Assembly (NCBI RefSeq): GCF_000417875.1
Contig: NW_006920879.1
Location: forward strand, 2,130-66,129
Direction of reading: 5' to 3'
Origin: Pseudozyma flocculosa PF-1
Taxonomy: Eukaryota > Basidiomycota > Ustilaginomycetes > Ustilaginales > Ustilaginaceae
DNA: 64,000 nucleotides
The notes under the pieces are model-generated. The model was given only the letters and a program-made list of their open reading frames with translations. It did not search any database and was not told the DNA's origin. The translations under genes and the position numbers were made by a program. Shown here piece after piece: positions 50,401 through 60,998 of this stretch. Each line of letters starts with the position of its first letter. Within the stretch, counting starts at the first letter, position 1.

Positions 50401-53400
50401 GTGTCCAACAACTTTACGCCCACCGACAGCAACTATACCAAGCAGCGGCTCGTCAACCTCCACCACAACATCTTTGTCCAGCGCTCGCCGAGCCACTTCC
50501 AGACGGGCACCTTCTACTGGGCGCACCACGAGAAGCTGTGCGTCATCGACGAGACGATCGCCTTTATGGGCGGCCTCGACCTCTGCTTTGGCCGCTACGA
50601 CACGCCCGCCCACACGCTCGTCGACGACGTCTACCACGAGGTCAACGACCACGGCGACGCCGTCGCCGACTCGCACCCGGAGCTCCTCGGTCCGGCGCGC
50701 GACGGCAAGGAGGCCCACGTCTGGCCGGGTCAGGACTACGCAAACGAGCGCGTCATGGAGTGGCACACGCTCAGCAAGCCGCACGAGGACCTCATCCCGC
50801 GCGACAAGTTCCCGCGGATGCCGTGGCACGACGTCGGCCTCCAGCTCGTGGGCCAGCCGGCGCGCGACCTGTGCCGCCATTTCACGCAGCGCTGGAACTT
50901 CCTGCTGCGCATCAAGAAGCACACGCGCGTGATGCCCTTCCTGGTGCCGCCGCCCGACTTTACGGCCGAGGAGCTGAAAAAGTACGGCCTGACGGGCAGC
51001 TGCGAGGTCCAGATCTGCCGCTCGGCGGGGCCGTGGAGCCTGGGCACGGCGAGCAAGGTCGAGCACTCGATCCAGAATGCCTACCTCAAGTCGATCCAGA
51101 TGAGCGACCACTTTGTCTACATCGAGAACCAGTTCTTCATCTCGTCGACCGTGGCCGAGGGCACGCGCATCGAGAACCAGATCGGCGAGGCGCTCGTCAG
51201 CCGCATCATCCGCGCCCACCGCGAGGGCACGCCGTGGCGCGCCATTGTCGTCATCCCGCTCATCCCCGGCTTCCCCATGCCCATCGACCACCCGGACGCC
51301 TCGTCGGTGCGCCTCATCGTCGAGCTCCAGAACCGCTCGATTTCGCGCGGCGAGCACTCGATCTTTGGCAAGCTGCGGCGCGAAGGCATCAACCCGGAGG
51401 ACTACATCAGCTTCTTTTCGCTGCGCAACTGGGGCAAGCTGCGCGGCGGCCAGCTGACGACCGAGCAGATCTACCTCCACGACAAGATCATGATCGTCGA
51501 CGACCGGCTCGCCATCATCGGCTCGGCCAACATCAACGAGCGCAGCCAGCGCGGCGACCGCGACTCGGAGCTGGCCTGCGTCATCCGCGACTACGACATG
51601 CTCGACTCGACCATGGCCGGCGAGCCGTACAAGGTGGGCCGCTTCGCCCACACGCTGCGCGTCCACCTGATGCGCGAGCACCTCGGCGTCGACGTCGACG
51701 AGCTCGACGCCGAGGGCAGCCGCGACGCGCCCGTCGAGACGGTGCCCAACGGCAACTCGTCGATGTACGACGACCAGGGCTGGGTCGACAGCTCCGAGGT
51801 CGACTCGCAGCTCGTCGACTCGGACGAAGAGTGGGACCCGGACAACGAGCAGACGCACAACGGCCACGGCGGCGCCACGGCCGACGCCGAGGGCGAGGGC
51901 GTCACCGAGGTGCGCCGGCGCCACCCGCGCCGCATCTGGAAGCGGACCGCCGCCGAGTTTGCCAACCACGTCGGGCCGGGCGCCGCCAAGGAGGTGGGCA
52001 ACCGCGTCAAGAGCGTCGTCAAGCGCGACGACGAGGGCGACGACGCGGGCGCCGCCGAGCACCACGCATCGGAGCTCTTTGCCGGCGACGAGGGTTCGCA
52101 CGACTCGCCCAACGCCAACGAGCGCCACGCTGCGGCGCGCGACGAGCGCGTCGACAACGTCATCGCTGGCGGCGGCAGCGGCATGACGTCGGACGGCAAG
52201 TACGACAGCACGCGCGAGGGCACCATCGAGGAGAAGATGCTGGCGCAGGACCAGCAGCAGCGCAGCAGCACCAGCACCGGCACCGGCACCAGCACCAACA
52301 GGCAGACGGACCGCCTCGGTAGCGAGGCGCCGCCAGACCGCCGGCGCGGCAGCATGAGCTCGCGGCGCGGCGACTACGTGGGCAGCGCTGGCCTGCGCAA
52401 GTCGGCGTCGACGTTTGAGTCCAACGACGACCTGGCCAACGGCACGCTGCGGCCGCCGTCGCAGGCCACGACGCGCTCGCGGCGGCAGAGCGAGGCGACG
52501 TCGATCTCGCCCGAGGACCTCAAGCGCAAGATGTCGACGCGCATGTCCAACAACCCCTGGGCGCCGCCGGTCGACGCGCCCGAGATTGACCCGGACAATT
52601 TCGAGGACCCGCTGATTGACAGCTTCTACCACGACTACTGGCTCAAGAGCGCCGTGCACAACACGCAGATCTACCGCAAGGTGTTCAAGTGCGTGCCGGA
52701 CGACACGGTGGGCACGTGGGGCGAGTACAAGGCGTACTCGGCGTGGTCGGAGCGGCTGGCCAAGAGCGGCAAGTTTGGCGCAAAGGAAAACCGCGGCGAG
52801 CGCGACGCGCAGGCGCACAGCGTGCCCGGCGCGAGCGTCGGCGGGCCCGTGGGGCAGGTTGCCCCGGCGTCGCTCGCCAAAGACGGCAAGGCGGCGGCGA
52901 GTTCGTCGGTCAACGGCAACGGCAACGGCGGCGCCGACGACAAGGCCAGCAGCAGCGAGGGCGGTGGTGGTGGTGGTGCCGACGATGGGTTGACGCCGAG
53001 CCGGTCCAAGGCGAGCGTGTCGACGTCGAGCCATGCCGCCGATGCTGCGCAACAGTCGTCGTCGTCGTCGTCGTCGATTGGCGGTGGCGGAGGAGGACAC
53101 GGGCAGCAAGCGTCGCAGGCCGGCGGTAGGACGTCGCAGCCCAAGCCTCCGCAGCAGCCGCAGCAGCAGCCTGTGCCGCCATCATCAGCGTCGCAGCCGG
53201 GCTTTTCCGACGGCGAGCTCGAGCAGATGGAGGCGCTGCTGATGGAGACGCGCGGCACCCTCGTCATGCACCCGACGCGCTTCCTCGAGGCCGAAGACAT
53301 GTCCAACAACTTTGTGAGTCGAGTCGAGTCGAGTCGAGTCGGAACCGAGGGCGTCGGCCCGGTGCTCGTCGTATGGCTGGCTGGCTGACCGCGTCTTTTC

Positions 53401-53518
53401 CTCGTTCTTTGCTTGGGTCGCTCGTCGCCCGTCGCACGTCGCTCGTCGCCGCTGCTTCTGCCGCTGCGCACAGCTGTTTGCCATGGACCGCATCAACCCG
53501 CTTCTCATCTACGACTAG
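47428..53518 (+). CDS. PLD1: Phospholipase D (PLD1/Spo14 type) with PX and PH domains
   Basis: Hydrolyses phosphatidylcholine to phosphatidic acid and choline at membranes; in fungi it supports secretion, sporulation and morphogenesis. Exon 1 is 47428-53313. An intron (GTGAGTCGAG...CACAG) follows, then a 45-nt exon (53474-53518) encoding LFAMDRINPLLIYD; total 1,976 residues. About 550 disordered N-terminal residues precede a PX domain (from about 556), a PH-like domain (about 710-905, with a Gly/Lys insert), and the catalytic core. The two HKD motifs are HHEKLCVIDETIAFMGG (about 1033) and HDKIMIVDDRLAIIGSANIN (about 1351). A long disordered segment (about 1450-1690) separates the core from the conserved C-terminal piece, DPLIDSFYHDYWLKSAVHNT and EDMSNNF, ending in the small last exon. 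It is larger than yeast Spo14 (1,683 residues). Confidence 0.95.
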
Positions 53519-53769
53519 CCGTGCCTTGCCGTGCCGTGCCGTGCCGTGCCGTGCTTGGCCGGCGTGCTCGTCGATGCAACCCTCGCCTCGTTTGGCCGTC
53601 CATCCCCGCCGCGTCTCGTCGCCAAGGCAGCATTAGAACCGCCCCGCCCGCTCCCGTCTTTCAACCCATTTCCCACTCCCCTTGATGTGTGCGTGCGTGC
53701 GTGCGTGCGTGCGTGCGAGCTGCGTTGCGGGGTTAGACGACCCGATTTCCTTCTCATTCTTGCGCCCCC
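53519..53769. repeat. Convergent 3' spacer with pentamer and tetramer repeats
   Basis: The 250-base spacer between PLD1 and PEX4 holds about six CCGTG units (53520-53554) and about six GTGC units (53691-53717). A GAGTC repeat of about five units lies just upstream, in the PLD1 intron (53316-53341). Confidence 0.7.
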
Positions 53770-54382
53770 TCAATCGGAGGGGAGGGCATGTAACCTAACA
53801 AACATGGCGCAGACGGATCGGTAGGCGCGCGTATCGGCGGAACGGACGAGGTTGGCGGCGTCGACGTTGAGGGGCGAGTCGGGTTCGGGGGCGTCGAGGA
53901 GGGCGAGGATGGCGGTGCACACGGCCGAGAGGGTCCAGGCGGGCGTCCAGCTGTTGGTCGAGAGGACGTCTAGGCATATCTCGCCCGTCTTGAAGTGGAC
54001 GTTGGGGTGGAAGATGGGGGTTTGGAATTTGACAATGGGTGGTTTGGTCGGGTACGAGGGTGGGATGGTCAGTGTCAGGTTGAAGATGCCTCCTGCCGCG
54101 TTGTCCGTTGTTGTGTTTCGAGAAAGGGGGAGGGAAGAAGGGGCGTTAGGCTGTGTCCGCCAAGAGGAAGAAGGTAGGGGGGTCCGCGGGGACGTGCGTA
54201 CCCTGATAAGCGCCGTGGGTGGGTGCACGGATACATGCGGTCCACTCGGACAGATCCTCGAGGTCGCTATCGTACGGCCGCAGTTCGAGCAGGTCCGGAT
54301 TCGACGGCGCCCCACTGCCCAGATCGCGCTGCACGCTCTGGTGCTCCTTGAGCAGCCGCTTGAGGTTCGGCGTCGTCGCCAT
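53770..54382 (-). CDS. PEX4: Peroxisomal ubiquitin-conjugating enzyme Pex4
   Basis: An E2 that monoubiquitinates the PTS1 receptor Pex5 (and the Pex20-type co-receptors) at the peroxisome membrane so they can be recycled. Exons are 54382-54202 and 54092-53770; the donor is GTACGC, the acceptor GGCAG, and the protein is 167 residues. UBC-fold features: LSEWTACIRAP, PPSYPTKPPIVKF, IFHPNVHFKTGEICLDVL (active-site Cys) and WTPAWTLSAV. The tail DAPEPDSPLNVDAANLVR resembles Pex4, which has DSPLDVD and N-I-I-R-x-x-D-x-x-AY at the same place, better than the general Ubc4/5 or Ubc2 classes. It is convergent with PLD1. Confidence 0.85.
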
Positions 54383-55099
54383 CCTCGCCGTTCGGTTCGC
54401 CCCTCCCTCGTGCCTGCGTGTCCCGTATCCGTTTCCGTATCCGTGTCCGTCGTATCCGTATCCGTATCCGTATCCGTGTAGTGACGTCGCGTCCGAGTCG
54501 GTTCGGAGGTTTGAGAATGGATGGATTGAGATGCAAGGGTGAGAGGCAGGGTGATGGTGGTGTGTGCGCGAGGGAGGCAGGCGGCACGACGAGCTGCAAA
54601 AGCCCGGGCTAGGCTGGCTGGCTGGCCTGGCATCTGGACTTCAACCCTCTCCCGCGCCCGCCTCGTCCCCCCGCATTTTTCAATTCACGCGGCGGCTGCC
54701 TCCCCCTCGAGCTCGCTCGCTCAACCTCGGACCTCGGCTTCTTTTTCAAGGCCGGCCAGAACGCAACGGGCACCGGCAATTTACCGGCCACGCTGGCCAG
54801 GCCCAGTCGCAGCACCGCCCGCCGGCGACGTCCGCTCGCTCCTTGCTCGCCCGCCGACTCCCACACCCCTCGCACACCACTCGACGGATCGCCTCGCCTC
54901 GCCTCATTCACGACTGGATGGCAATGAGATGGTCTTGCGAGTGCATGCATGCAGACTAGAACGAGCGAGCGAGCGTGCGAGCGAGCGAAACGAAGGAAGG
55001 AAGGAAGGAGGAGGAGGAGGTGAGGGGGGTACATACACCACCGCCGCCACCGCCAACACCACCGACACCGTCGACCAGGCCGATATCGCCACCGACCGG
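54383..55099. other. Spacer between PEX4 and the USP 3' end
   Basis: About 715 bases. An ATCCGT-type hexamer array (54424-54478) and AGCG/AAGG tetramer runs (54961-55018) are visible. On the minus strand around 54610-54640, GGGTTGAAGTCC, then ATGCCAGGCCAGCC, resembles the minus-strand B-box sequence near 44440-44462. Confidence 0.5.
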
Positions 55100-58000
55100 C
55101 TACGACTTGTTCGACCGCCCAAAGCCAAACGTGCGGCTCAGCGACCGCGTCGAGAGGCTCGCCTTGCGCGTCGGGTGGCCGCCCACGCGCTCCCGGTCGC
55201 CCGCAGACGAGCTCGACGCCGGCGTCGCCGCCTCGTCGGGCGTCGCTGCCGCATCGGTGAATGGCGAGCCCGCCCCCCCTCCGCTCGCATGGCTGTTGCT
55301 GCCGCCGCCGCCGCTGCCGCCAAACAGGTTGGAAAACATGCCCCCCGCCCGACTTGGACGGCGACATGGCCGACGACGAGTGCGGCGTCCCTGCGCCTCC
55401 AACGCTCCCGCCGCCGCCGTGCACGTGGTGCTCGCCTCCGCCCACCGTCGCGGCGTGCGCCAGCGAGCTGCCCCCGCCAAAGCCCGGTATGCTCATGCTG
55501 CCCAGCCCCAGCCCGCTGCTGCCTCGCCGGCTGTTGCGCGCAATGGCCTTCTGCTCCTTTTTCGAAATCGGGCGCTCCGCGGGCGCAAACGCGGCCCCGG
55601 CAGCGACAAGAGGCTGCACCTGCGCCTGCGTCTGCGACAGTCGCCGCGACTCGACCGCACCGCCCTGCTTCAGCGGCGATGGGTAGGGAGCCGTATCGGC
55701 CCTCGGCGTCGTGGCGTCTGCAGACGGCACCGCGCCCGTCGGTGGCAGCCTCGGATCCCGTTCGCTCGCTGGCAGCGCCGCCGGCTCTTCCATCAACGGA
55801 GAGCTGGTGAGCGCCGTACCCGCGCCAAACATGTGCCCGCCGATCGGCGACGACGCGACGGCGGCGTGCGACACCATGCTCTCCGAGGCGGCGCGCGTCC
55901 GCCGATCGCGGTTCATCTGCGCTCGCGCCATGTTCTCGTCCCGCTGCAGGCGCTGCTCGTGCGCCCTCGCCTGCGCGTGCTGCACCGCAGCAGCATCCGG
56001 GCTCTGCTCTGCTGGCGCCGCCGCGAACCCGGAACCGGCCGATCCCGACGTGGGGAACGCCGTCTGCCCCTGAGCACCGGCCGATGCGGGCTCCTCGGTC
56101 GTCGGCGACAGCGGCTCGGGCTGGTACGGCACGCTGGCCAGGCTGCTGAGCGTCCCCGTCGAGGTCGTCATCGTGTCCGGCGTGGCCGACTCGCGCGGGA
56201 GCGAGTAGTTGCGCGGCGTCGGAGCCGTCGACCCGCTGGCACTGCTCGCGGCGGCATCGACGGCAGGTTCGGCGTGCCCCTGATGGTGGCTGGCAGTCGG
56301 CATGCTGCCGAACGCCTCGACCGCCGAGGCCGTCTTTGGTCTCCGCTGCGACTGGCTGCCGGACCTTCCGCTCCGGTTCCGCAGCGAGCCAAACCAACCT
56401 CCGCCGCTTCCGTTGGCGCTCGACGCATCCACGTTTCCGGACGACGGGTCGCCTCCGTTGACCGCCGTGCCGGCGCTGGCGAGGCCGGCCGGATAAGAAA
56501 GGGACGTGCCGGGGGGCGCGGGGGCCGACGCGAGCCGAAAGTGGCGGTTGCCAGACGTCGAAGGCACGCCGCCAGCGACTTCGGGCACCGTCGACAGCCC
56601 GCTGCTGCCATTGCCGCCTTCTTCCCGGAACTGCCAGCGTGCGTCATCGCCGCGAGCGGCAGCCGCGCTTCCGCCGGCCCGATCTGCCGAGCCTCGAAGC
56701 GCCCTGTCCAGGCCGAGGCTCTCAAAGTCGAGGTCGACGGCCTGGTAGAAGAGCACATAGGCGCTCCCGATGCCCGGCCGGTCGCCGTAGTACTTGGAGA
56801 TCTCGCACTCGTCGATGTAGCTCACGTTGTCGTCGTCAAAGAGCACCCAGCGCTCGCCCACCTTGACGATGGCGATGTAGTGTCCGTGGTGCGGGCCGGC
56901 ACCGATGTGGACGACGATGGCAAACAGCTCGTAGAGCCGATCCGGGTCCTCTGCGTCGTCCGAGGTGTTGAAGAGGCGCAGCTCCAGCGGGAACGCGACG
57001 CGGTAGGCCAGCTTGACGTAGCGCTGGATCGACTCCTCGTACTTGAACCGCTTCAGGTGGAGCGCGAGCACATTGGGCAGCTTGCGGATCTTCATGCGCT
57101 TCTCGGCCTCTTGCAGCCCCGAGCACGAGTCGCAGAAGAACTTGTTGCGCGACCGCAGCATCTCGGAGGCCGAAAACTGGCGCAGGCACGATGAGACCGA
57201 CGTGTTCTGCTCAATGTCGATCGACAGGTCAAGAAAGGCTTCGTCGCGGGACGTGACCTGTGCGTCCGGGCAGAGGCAAGACACAGGCAAAGGATGATAG
57301 GTGGTGCGATGGTCAGCGTCCGTAGCTAGCGACCGCATCGTCCCCTTCTCATCGCCACACTACTCACCGTCTCGCACGTCAGGCACCTCGTCTCGTTGGT
57401 CAGGACGCCTTCAAAGAGGCGGTGCACGCACGTCGAGCCGTTGGATCCCACCGCGCGGACCAGGTCCTGCAGGCCGCGACGCTCCGCCGCCTGCAGATCG
57501 GAGTCGAGCTGCTGCTGCTGCTTGCCTGCAGCACGGCGGGCGCGGTCCGCGTCGACGAGGTCCTCGCCGACCTTGTTGAGCACAAAGTTGAGCATCTCGT
57601 GGGCGTCCTGGTGCATCGTGCTGTCAAACAGGACATTCTCGCGCTTCAGCACGCCGATGAAGGCCTTGACCGCCGCTGAGTCGACGGCAAAGCCAGTGGC
57701 AGCGCCGTTGCCGTTGGCGTTGCCACTGGCGCTGGCCGTCGAGATCGACAGCGTCGGTTGGCCCTGGGCCGTCGCAGAACTGGGTGCGATGTTCATGGCG
57801 TTGACCAAAGTCGAGCTGATGCCATTCGCCGATCCGGTGCCCGCCGTGCCATTGGCGCCGGCGCTGGCAGAGTGGTTGCCGATCCCGCCCCGGCCGCTCG
57901 TCGCGCCGGCGGTCGAGGGCCTCCCCAGGGCGGAAGCTCTGCGCATCATGCCCGATGCGCCCGAGCTTGTACCCGTCGCGCTCGAGGACGGCGACATTGC

Positions 58001-59096
58001 CGAGGGGCTCGTCAGCGAGCCGACGGGAAAGGTGCTGCTGGTTGGAGTGAGTGCCGAGGCGACGGATGCCGAGTCCGCCGGGCGAGGGGCCTGGGCGATG
58101 ATGTCGAACAGATCCCGCAGCGCTGCAAAGAGCGTGTCGGACGGCGGTATCCCCTCGAGGGCCAGCGGATCGAGCTCCGCGTCGGCCGCTGCATCCGTGG
58201 AAGACGGGCCTTGCTGGCCGTTGATGTCGACCGGCCCCGAGGGCGTGCGCGCCGATGCCGACAGTGCTTCCGATCCGTCGCCGGATGTGCGCAGGGGCGG
58301 TTGATAGCTCAGCAGCGACTCTCTGAAGGGCCGGCAAAAGTAGAGCGACTGCAGCATCGAGTTGACATAGCTGTAGCGTGAAGTTTCAGGGCGAGTACAG
58401 CAGCGCAGCGCGGTCAGCATCGACATTGGACCAGTTTCTCTCGATCCAGCAGCCTTCGGGAGGCTCACCATGTGTTTCCAAACTGTCGGACCAGAGCGCC
58501 GAAGGAGAAGAGGAAGCGTTCGAGAGAGTGGTCGGTCGCAGTCGATGGGGCGGCGACGAATGTCAGGACTCGATATCGCCGACAACCTCTATCCGTGGCG
58601 AGGCCTTCGGGCCACTCACGTTTTCCATTCCCAGCAAGGGCCCACCTCCTTCGACAGAGTTGACTGGGATCTCTGTGGGCTTCTTTGGCTGCACGGCGCC
58701 CAGGCTGCCGACGCCGCCGGAGCTGCCGAGCGAGGTGGACGTGGCGGGCATACCGCCAAAGAACGAGACGGGTGCGGGGCTGCTGTGGTTGAGCGAGTAG
58801 GGGTTGGCGTTGAAGGTGGGCTTGTTGGACCCGGGCAGCGAAGGTATAGAAGCCGCCACTGCACCGCCGTAGGCACCTATGCTGGTGGCAGCCGCCCCGC
58901 TGGAGCTCGAGGCGTGTGCGGGTGCGGCGGCATGGTTGTAGGTCTTGGCGGGGCCGGAGCCGGACGCCGACGAGGCCAGGGTGGTGGCGGTTGAGGCTGC
59001 CGAGGGCTGGGAAGCGCTCGAGGATGAGGAGGGAGAGTTGCTGGAGGCGCTCTGGGACGAGTTTACGCCGAGGAGACCCTTCCAGCTGAAGGACAT
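55100..59096 (-). CDS. Ubiquitin-specific protease, CreB/Ubp9/Ubp13/USP12-46 type
   Basis: A cysteine deubiquitinase of the CreB/Ubp9/USP46 group, which works with WD40 partners; in moulds CreB modulates carbon catabolite repression. Exons: 59096-58620, a 14-nt microexon 58482-58469, 58370-57368, and 57257 to 55100. The microexon (TTT GGA AAC ACA TG) supplies FGNT plus two bases of the catalytic Cys; the next exon gives [16 protein letters not shown]. Further motifs are [12 protein letters not shown], a zinc knuckle CLTCET with [14 protein letters not shown], and the His box [21 protein letters not shown] long Ser/Gly/Ala-rich insert lies within the catalytic domain, and the C-terminal half is disordered. 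A C6 run (55341-55346, G6 in the coding strand) appears one base too long: removing one base joins to [13 protein letters not shown] and the stop at 55100 (about 1,216 residues). Left as is, the frame runs on without plausible protein to 54609. Confidence 0.88.
58469..58482 (-). other. 14-nt microexon encoding the catalytic Cys box (FGNT-C)
   Basis: The 14 bases TTTGGAAACACATG are flanked by CGACAG upstream and GTGAGC downstream. With exon 1 ending ...GMEN in phase 0 and exon 3 starting C-TAT-GTC, they rebuild the canonical GMEN-FGNTC-YVNSMLQ active site with correct phase. Confidence 0.9.
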
Positions 59097-60998
59097 GGCG
59101 AGACGGAGCGCGGCCCAGGGCGTTCCCGGAGCGATGGCGGCCGGGGAGCGATGTGAAGCTGGTGCCGGCGATTGGAAGGCGAGGCTGGCTGGCGATGCAG
59201 ATCTAGACAGCAGTGGAGATGGGATGGTGCGGGAAGAGACGGAGCAGCGAGAGCGCAGCGAATGTTGGAGTCCGAGGCCTGGTGTCTAGGGCATGGGTCA
59301 GGCTTGACCGTCGTGATGGCAGCGGCTAAGGTGATCGAGGCGACAAGCGAAGGTGGCGTCGGAACTGCTGTGGGCTTGAACGGATGGCCAGAGGGCAGCA
59401 GTCCAAGAGAACGAGAGGAACGCCGACGGTCGGGATGCGAGAGAGTCTAGAAGGAGCAAGGCATGCGATGCGAGAGGACGAGCGAAGGAGGAAGGTCGAC
59501 GAGCTTGTCCCGATGGAATGGCGGCGGCGGCGGCGGCGGTGGTGGAGATGCGGGTCGGGATGCGTTGCGGGGTCGACGGTGGACGATGTGTTGCTTGGAC
59601 AGTGTGTGTGAGGAAGAGAGAGTGAGAGCGAGAGCGAGAGCGAGAGGGGGGGATAGAGCGGGGTGCGGGCCGGGGTGGGCAGCGCAGGCTGTCTGTGCGC
59701 GTGGCGGGCGGGCGAGGGATGCGAGGCGAGGCGTGGCAACGTGGTAACTTGCCGCGAGATGAGACGAGAACGAGGGCGAGCGAGAGGGCGAGGGCGAGAG
59801 TGAGAGCGAGAGCGAGGACCCTGCCGGGGGATGGTTTGCTTGCTTTGCTTGCAGCCTGCGTTGGAGCGAGCTGCCAAAGAGAGGGCGAGGCAGGCAAGAG
59901 GAGAGAGAGCGACAAGGCTGAGCAAGCCAGGCAGAGCCAGGGCGGCCAAGGAAGGCCGGGCGACGACGGCCAGCACGGCGGGATGCGGGGGCAGGCAGGC
60001 AAGCCGACGTGGATACGGCGCCACGACCGACGCGGACCTTTCCCTGCGCACCGTGGCCCGGGGACCTGCCTGCCTCTGCCTGGCCTGTCGACCACGCTCT
60101 CGCCCCGATAACCGACCGACGACGACGTTCTCGGCCTGCCCGGCCTGGCCTCGCCTTGGGCACACCGGCCCACGCCTCGCTCGCCCCGAAAAAGGGCGTG
60201 GGGGGAAAGCAAGCCGAGCCGGGCGTGCGAACCCAGAGCCAGGCCAGGCGGGCAGGCGGGCTCCACCCGGAGCAGCAGGCAGGCGTGGGGGTTGGGTTTG
60301 GGTGCGGCAGCAGCAGCAGCGGCAGCATCGACAGCGCTGGCTGGCCTGCCATGCGACGCCATGCCATGCCCTGCCATGCCATGCGGCGAGACCATACGCA
60401 AGCAAGCAAGCAAGCGCGGGCCGCTGACCAGCTGCGGCCGTCCCTGCTGCAACGATGCACCACCACATCAGACGGCAGCCGGTCCTGGCAGATACGTAAC
60501 TACATCGAGGCAGACCCGCCGCAGGCCCGTCGGTCGTGGTGCTGGCCAGCTGGCCGCTTGGCTTGTCAGGGACGAGCCCTCACGCCATCGCGCCCGCCAC
60601 CCGCTCCCAGGGTCGTTTGCCTCTCGCGCGACACCCCACCCGACCCACCTCGGCATTCAGACCTCACTCTGCTCTAGGTGCTGCTGCATGGGGCAAGGGC
60701 ATCGTGGCTGGAAGCCGTGGTGAGGATTCGTAAAGGAGCGTAAGGAAGGGCAGATGATCGAGCAACGTGGGCAAAGCAGAGCAGGGCAGAGCGAGAGCGA
60801 GACGGCATCGAGGGCAGCAGATCCCCTTCCCCCCGTTCCCCGTCTCTCTTTCCATGGAGGGGAAAAGAGAGCGCGGAAAAAGGAGAAGGGTTTCGCGCGG
60901 TGATGGTCCCTTACCATGACGAGATGAGCGGGGGCTAGACGAGGTGACGGGAGTGGATAGAGAGGACAAGAGAGGGACGGAGGGACAACGACGACAAT
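59097..60998. other. Divergent/upstream spacer between the USP and the GH36 gene
   Basis: About 1.9 kb without a recognisable gene. Present are GAGAGC-type repeats (59622-59648), GCCATGC minisatellite units (60348-60390), CAAG runs (about 60400-60415), and a purine-rich stretch. It holds the USP promoter and the 3' flank of the GH36 gene. Confidence 0.5.

Noticed and set aside
48328..53109. 1,593-codon open frame on the minus strand
   Set aside because: It is fully antisense to PLD1, whose PX and HKD motifs are unambiguous. Long antisense frames are expected where the third codon position is nearly always G or C.
54609..55340. Extension of the USP frame past the G6 run
   Set aside because: The translation becomes Arg/Trp-rich, unlike the protein, while the alternative frame gives a fitting tail and a stop at 55100.
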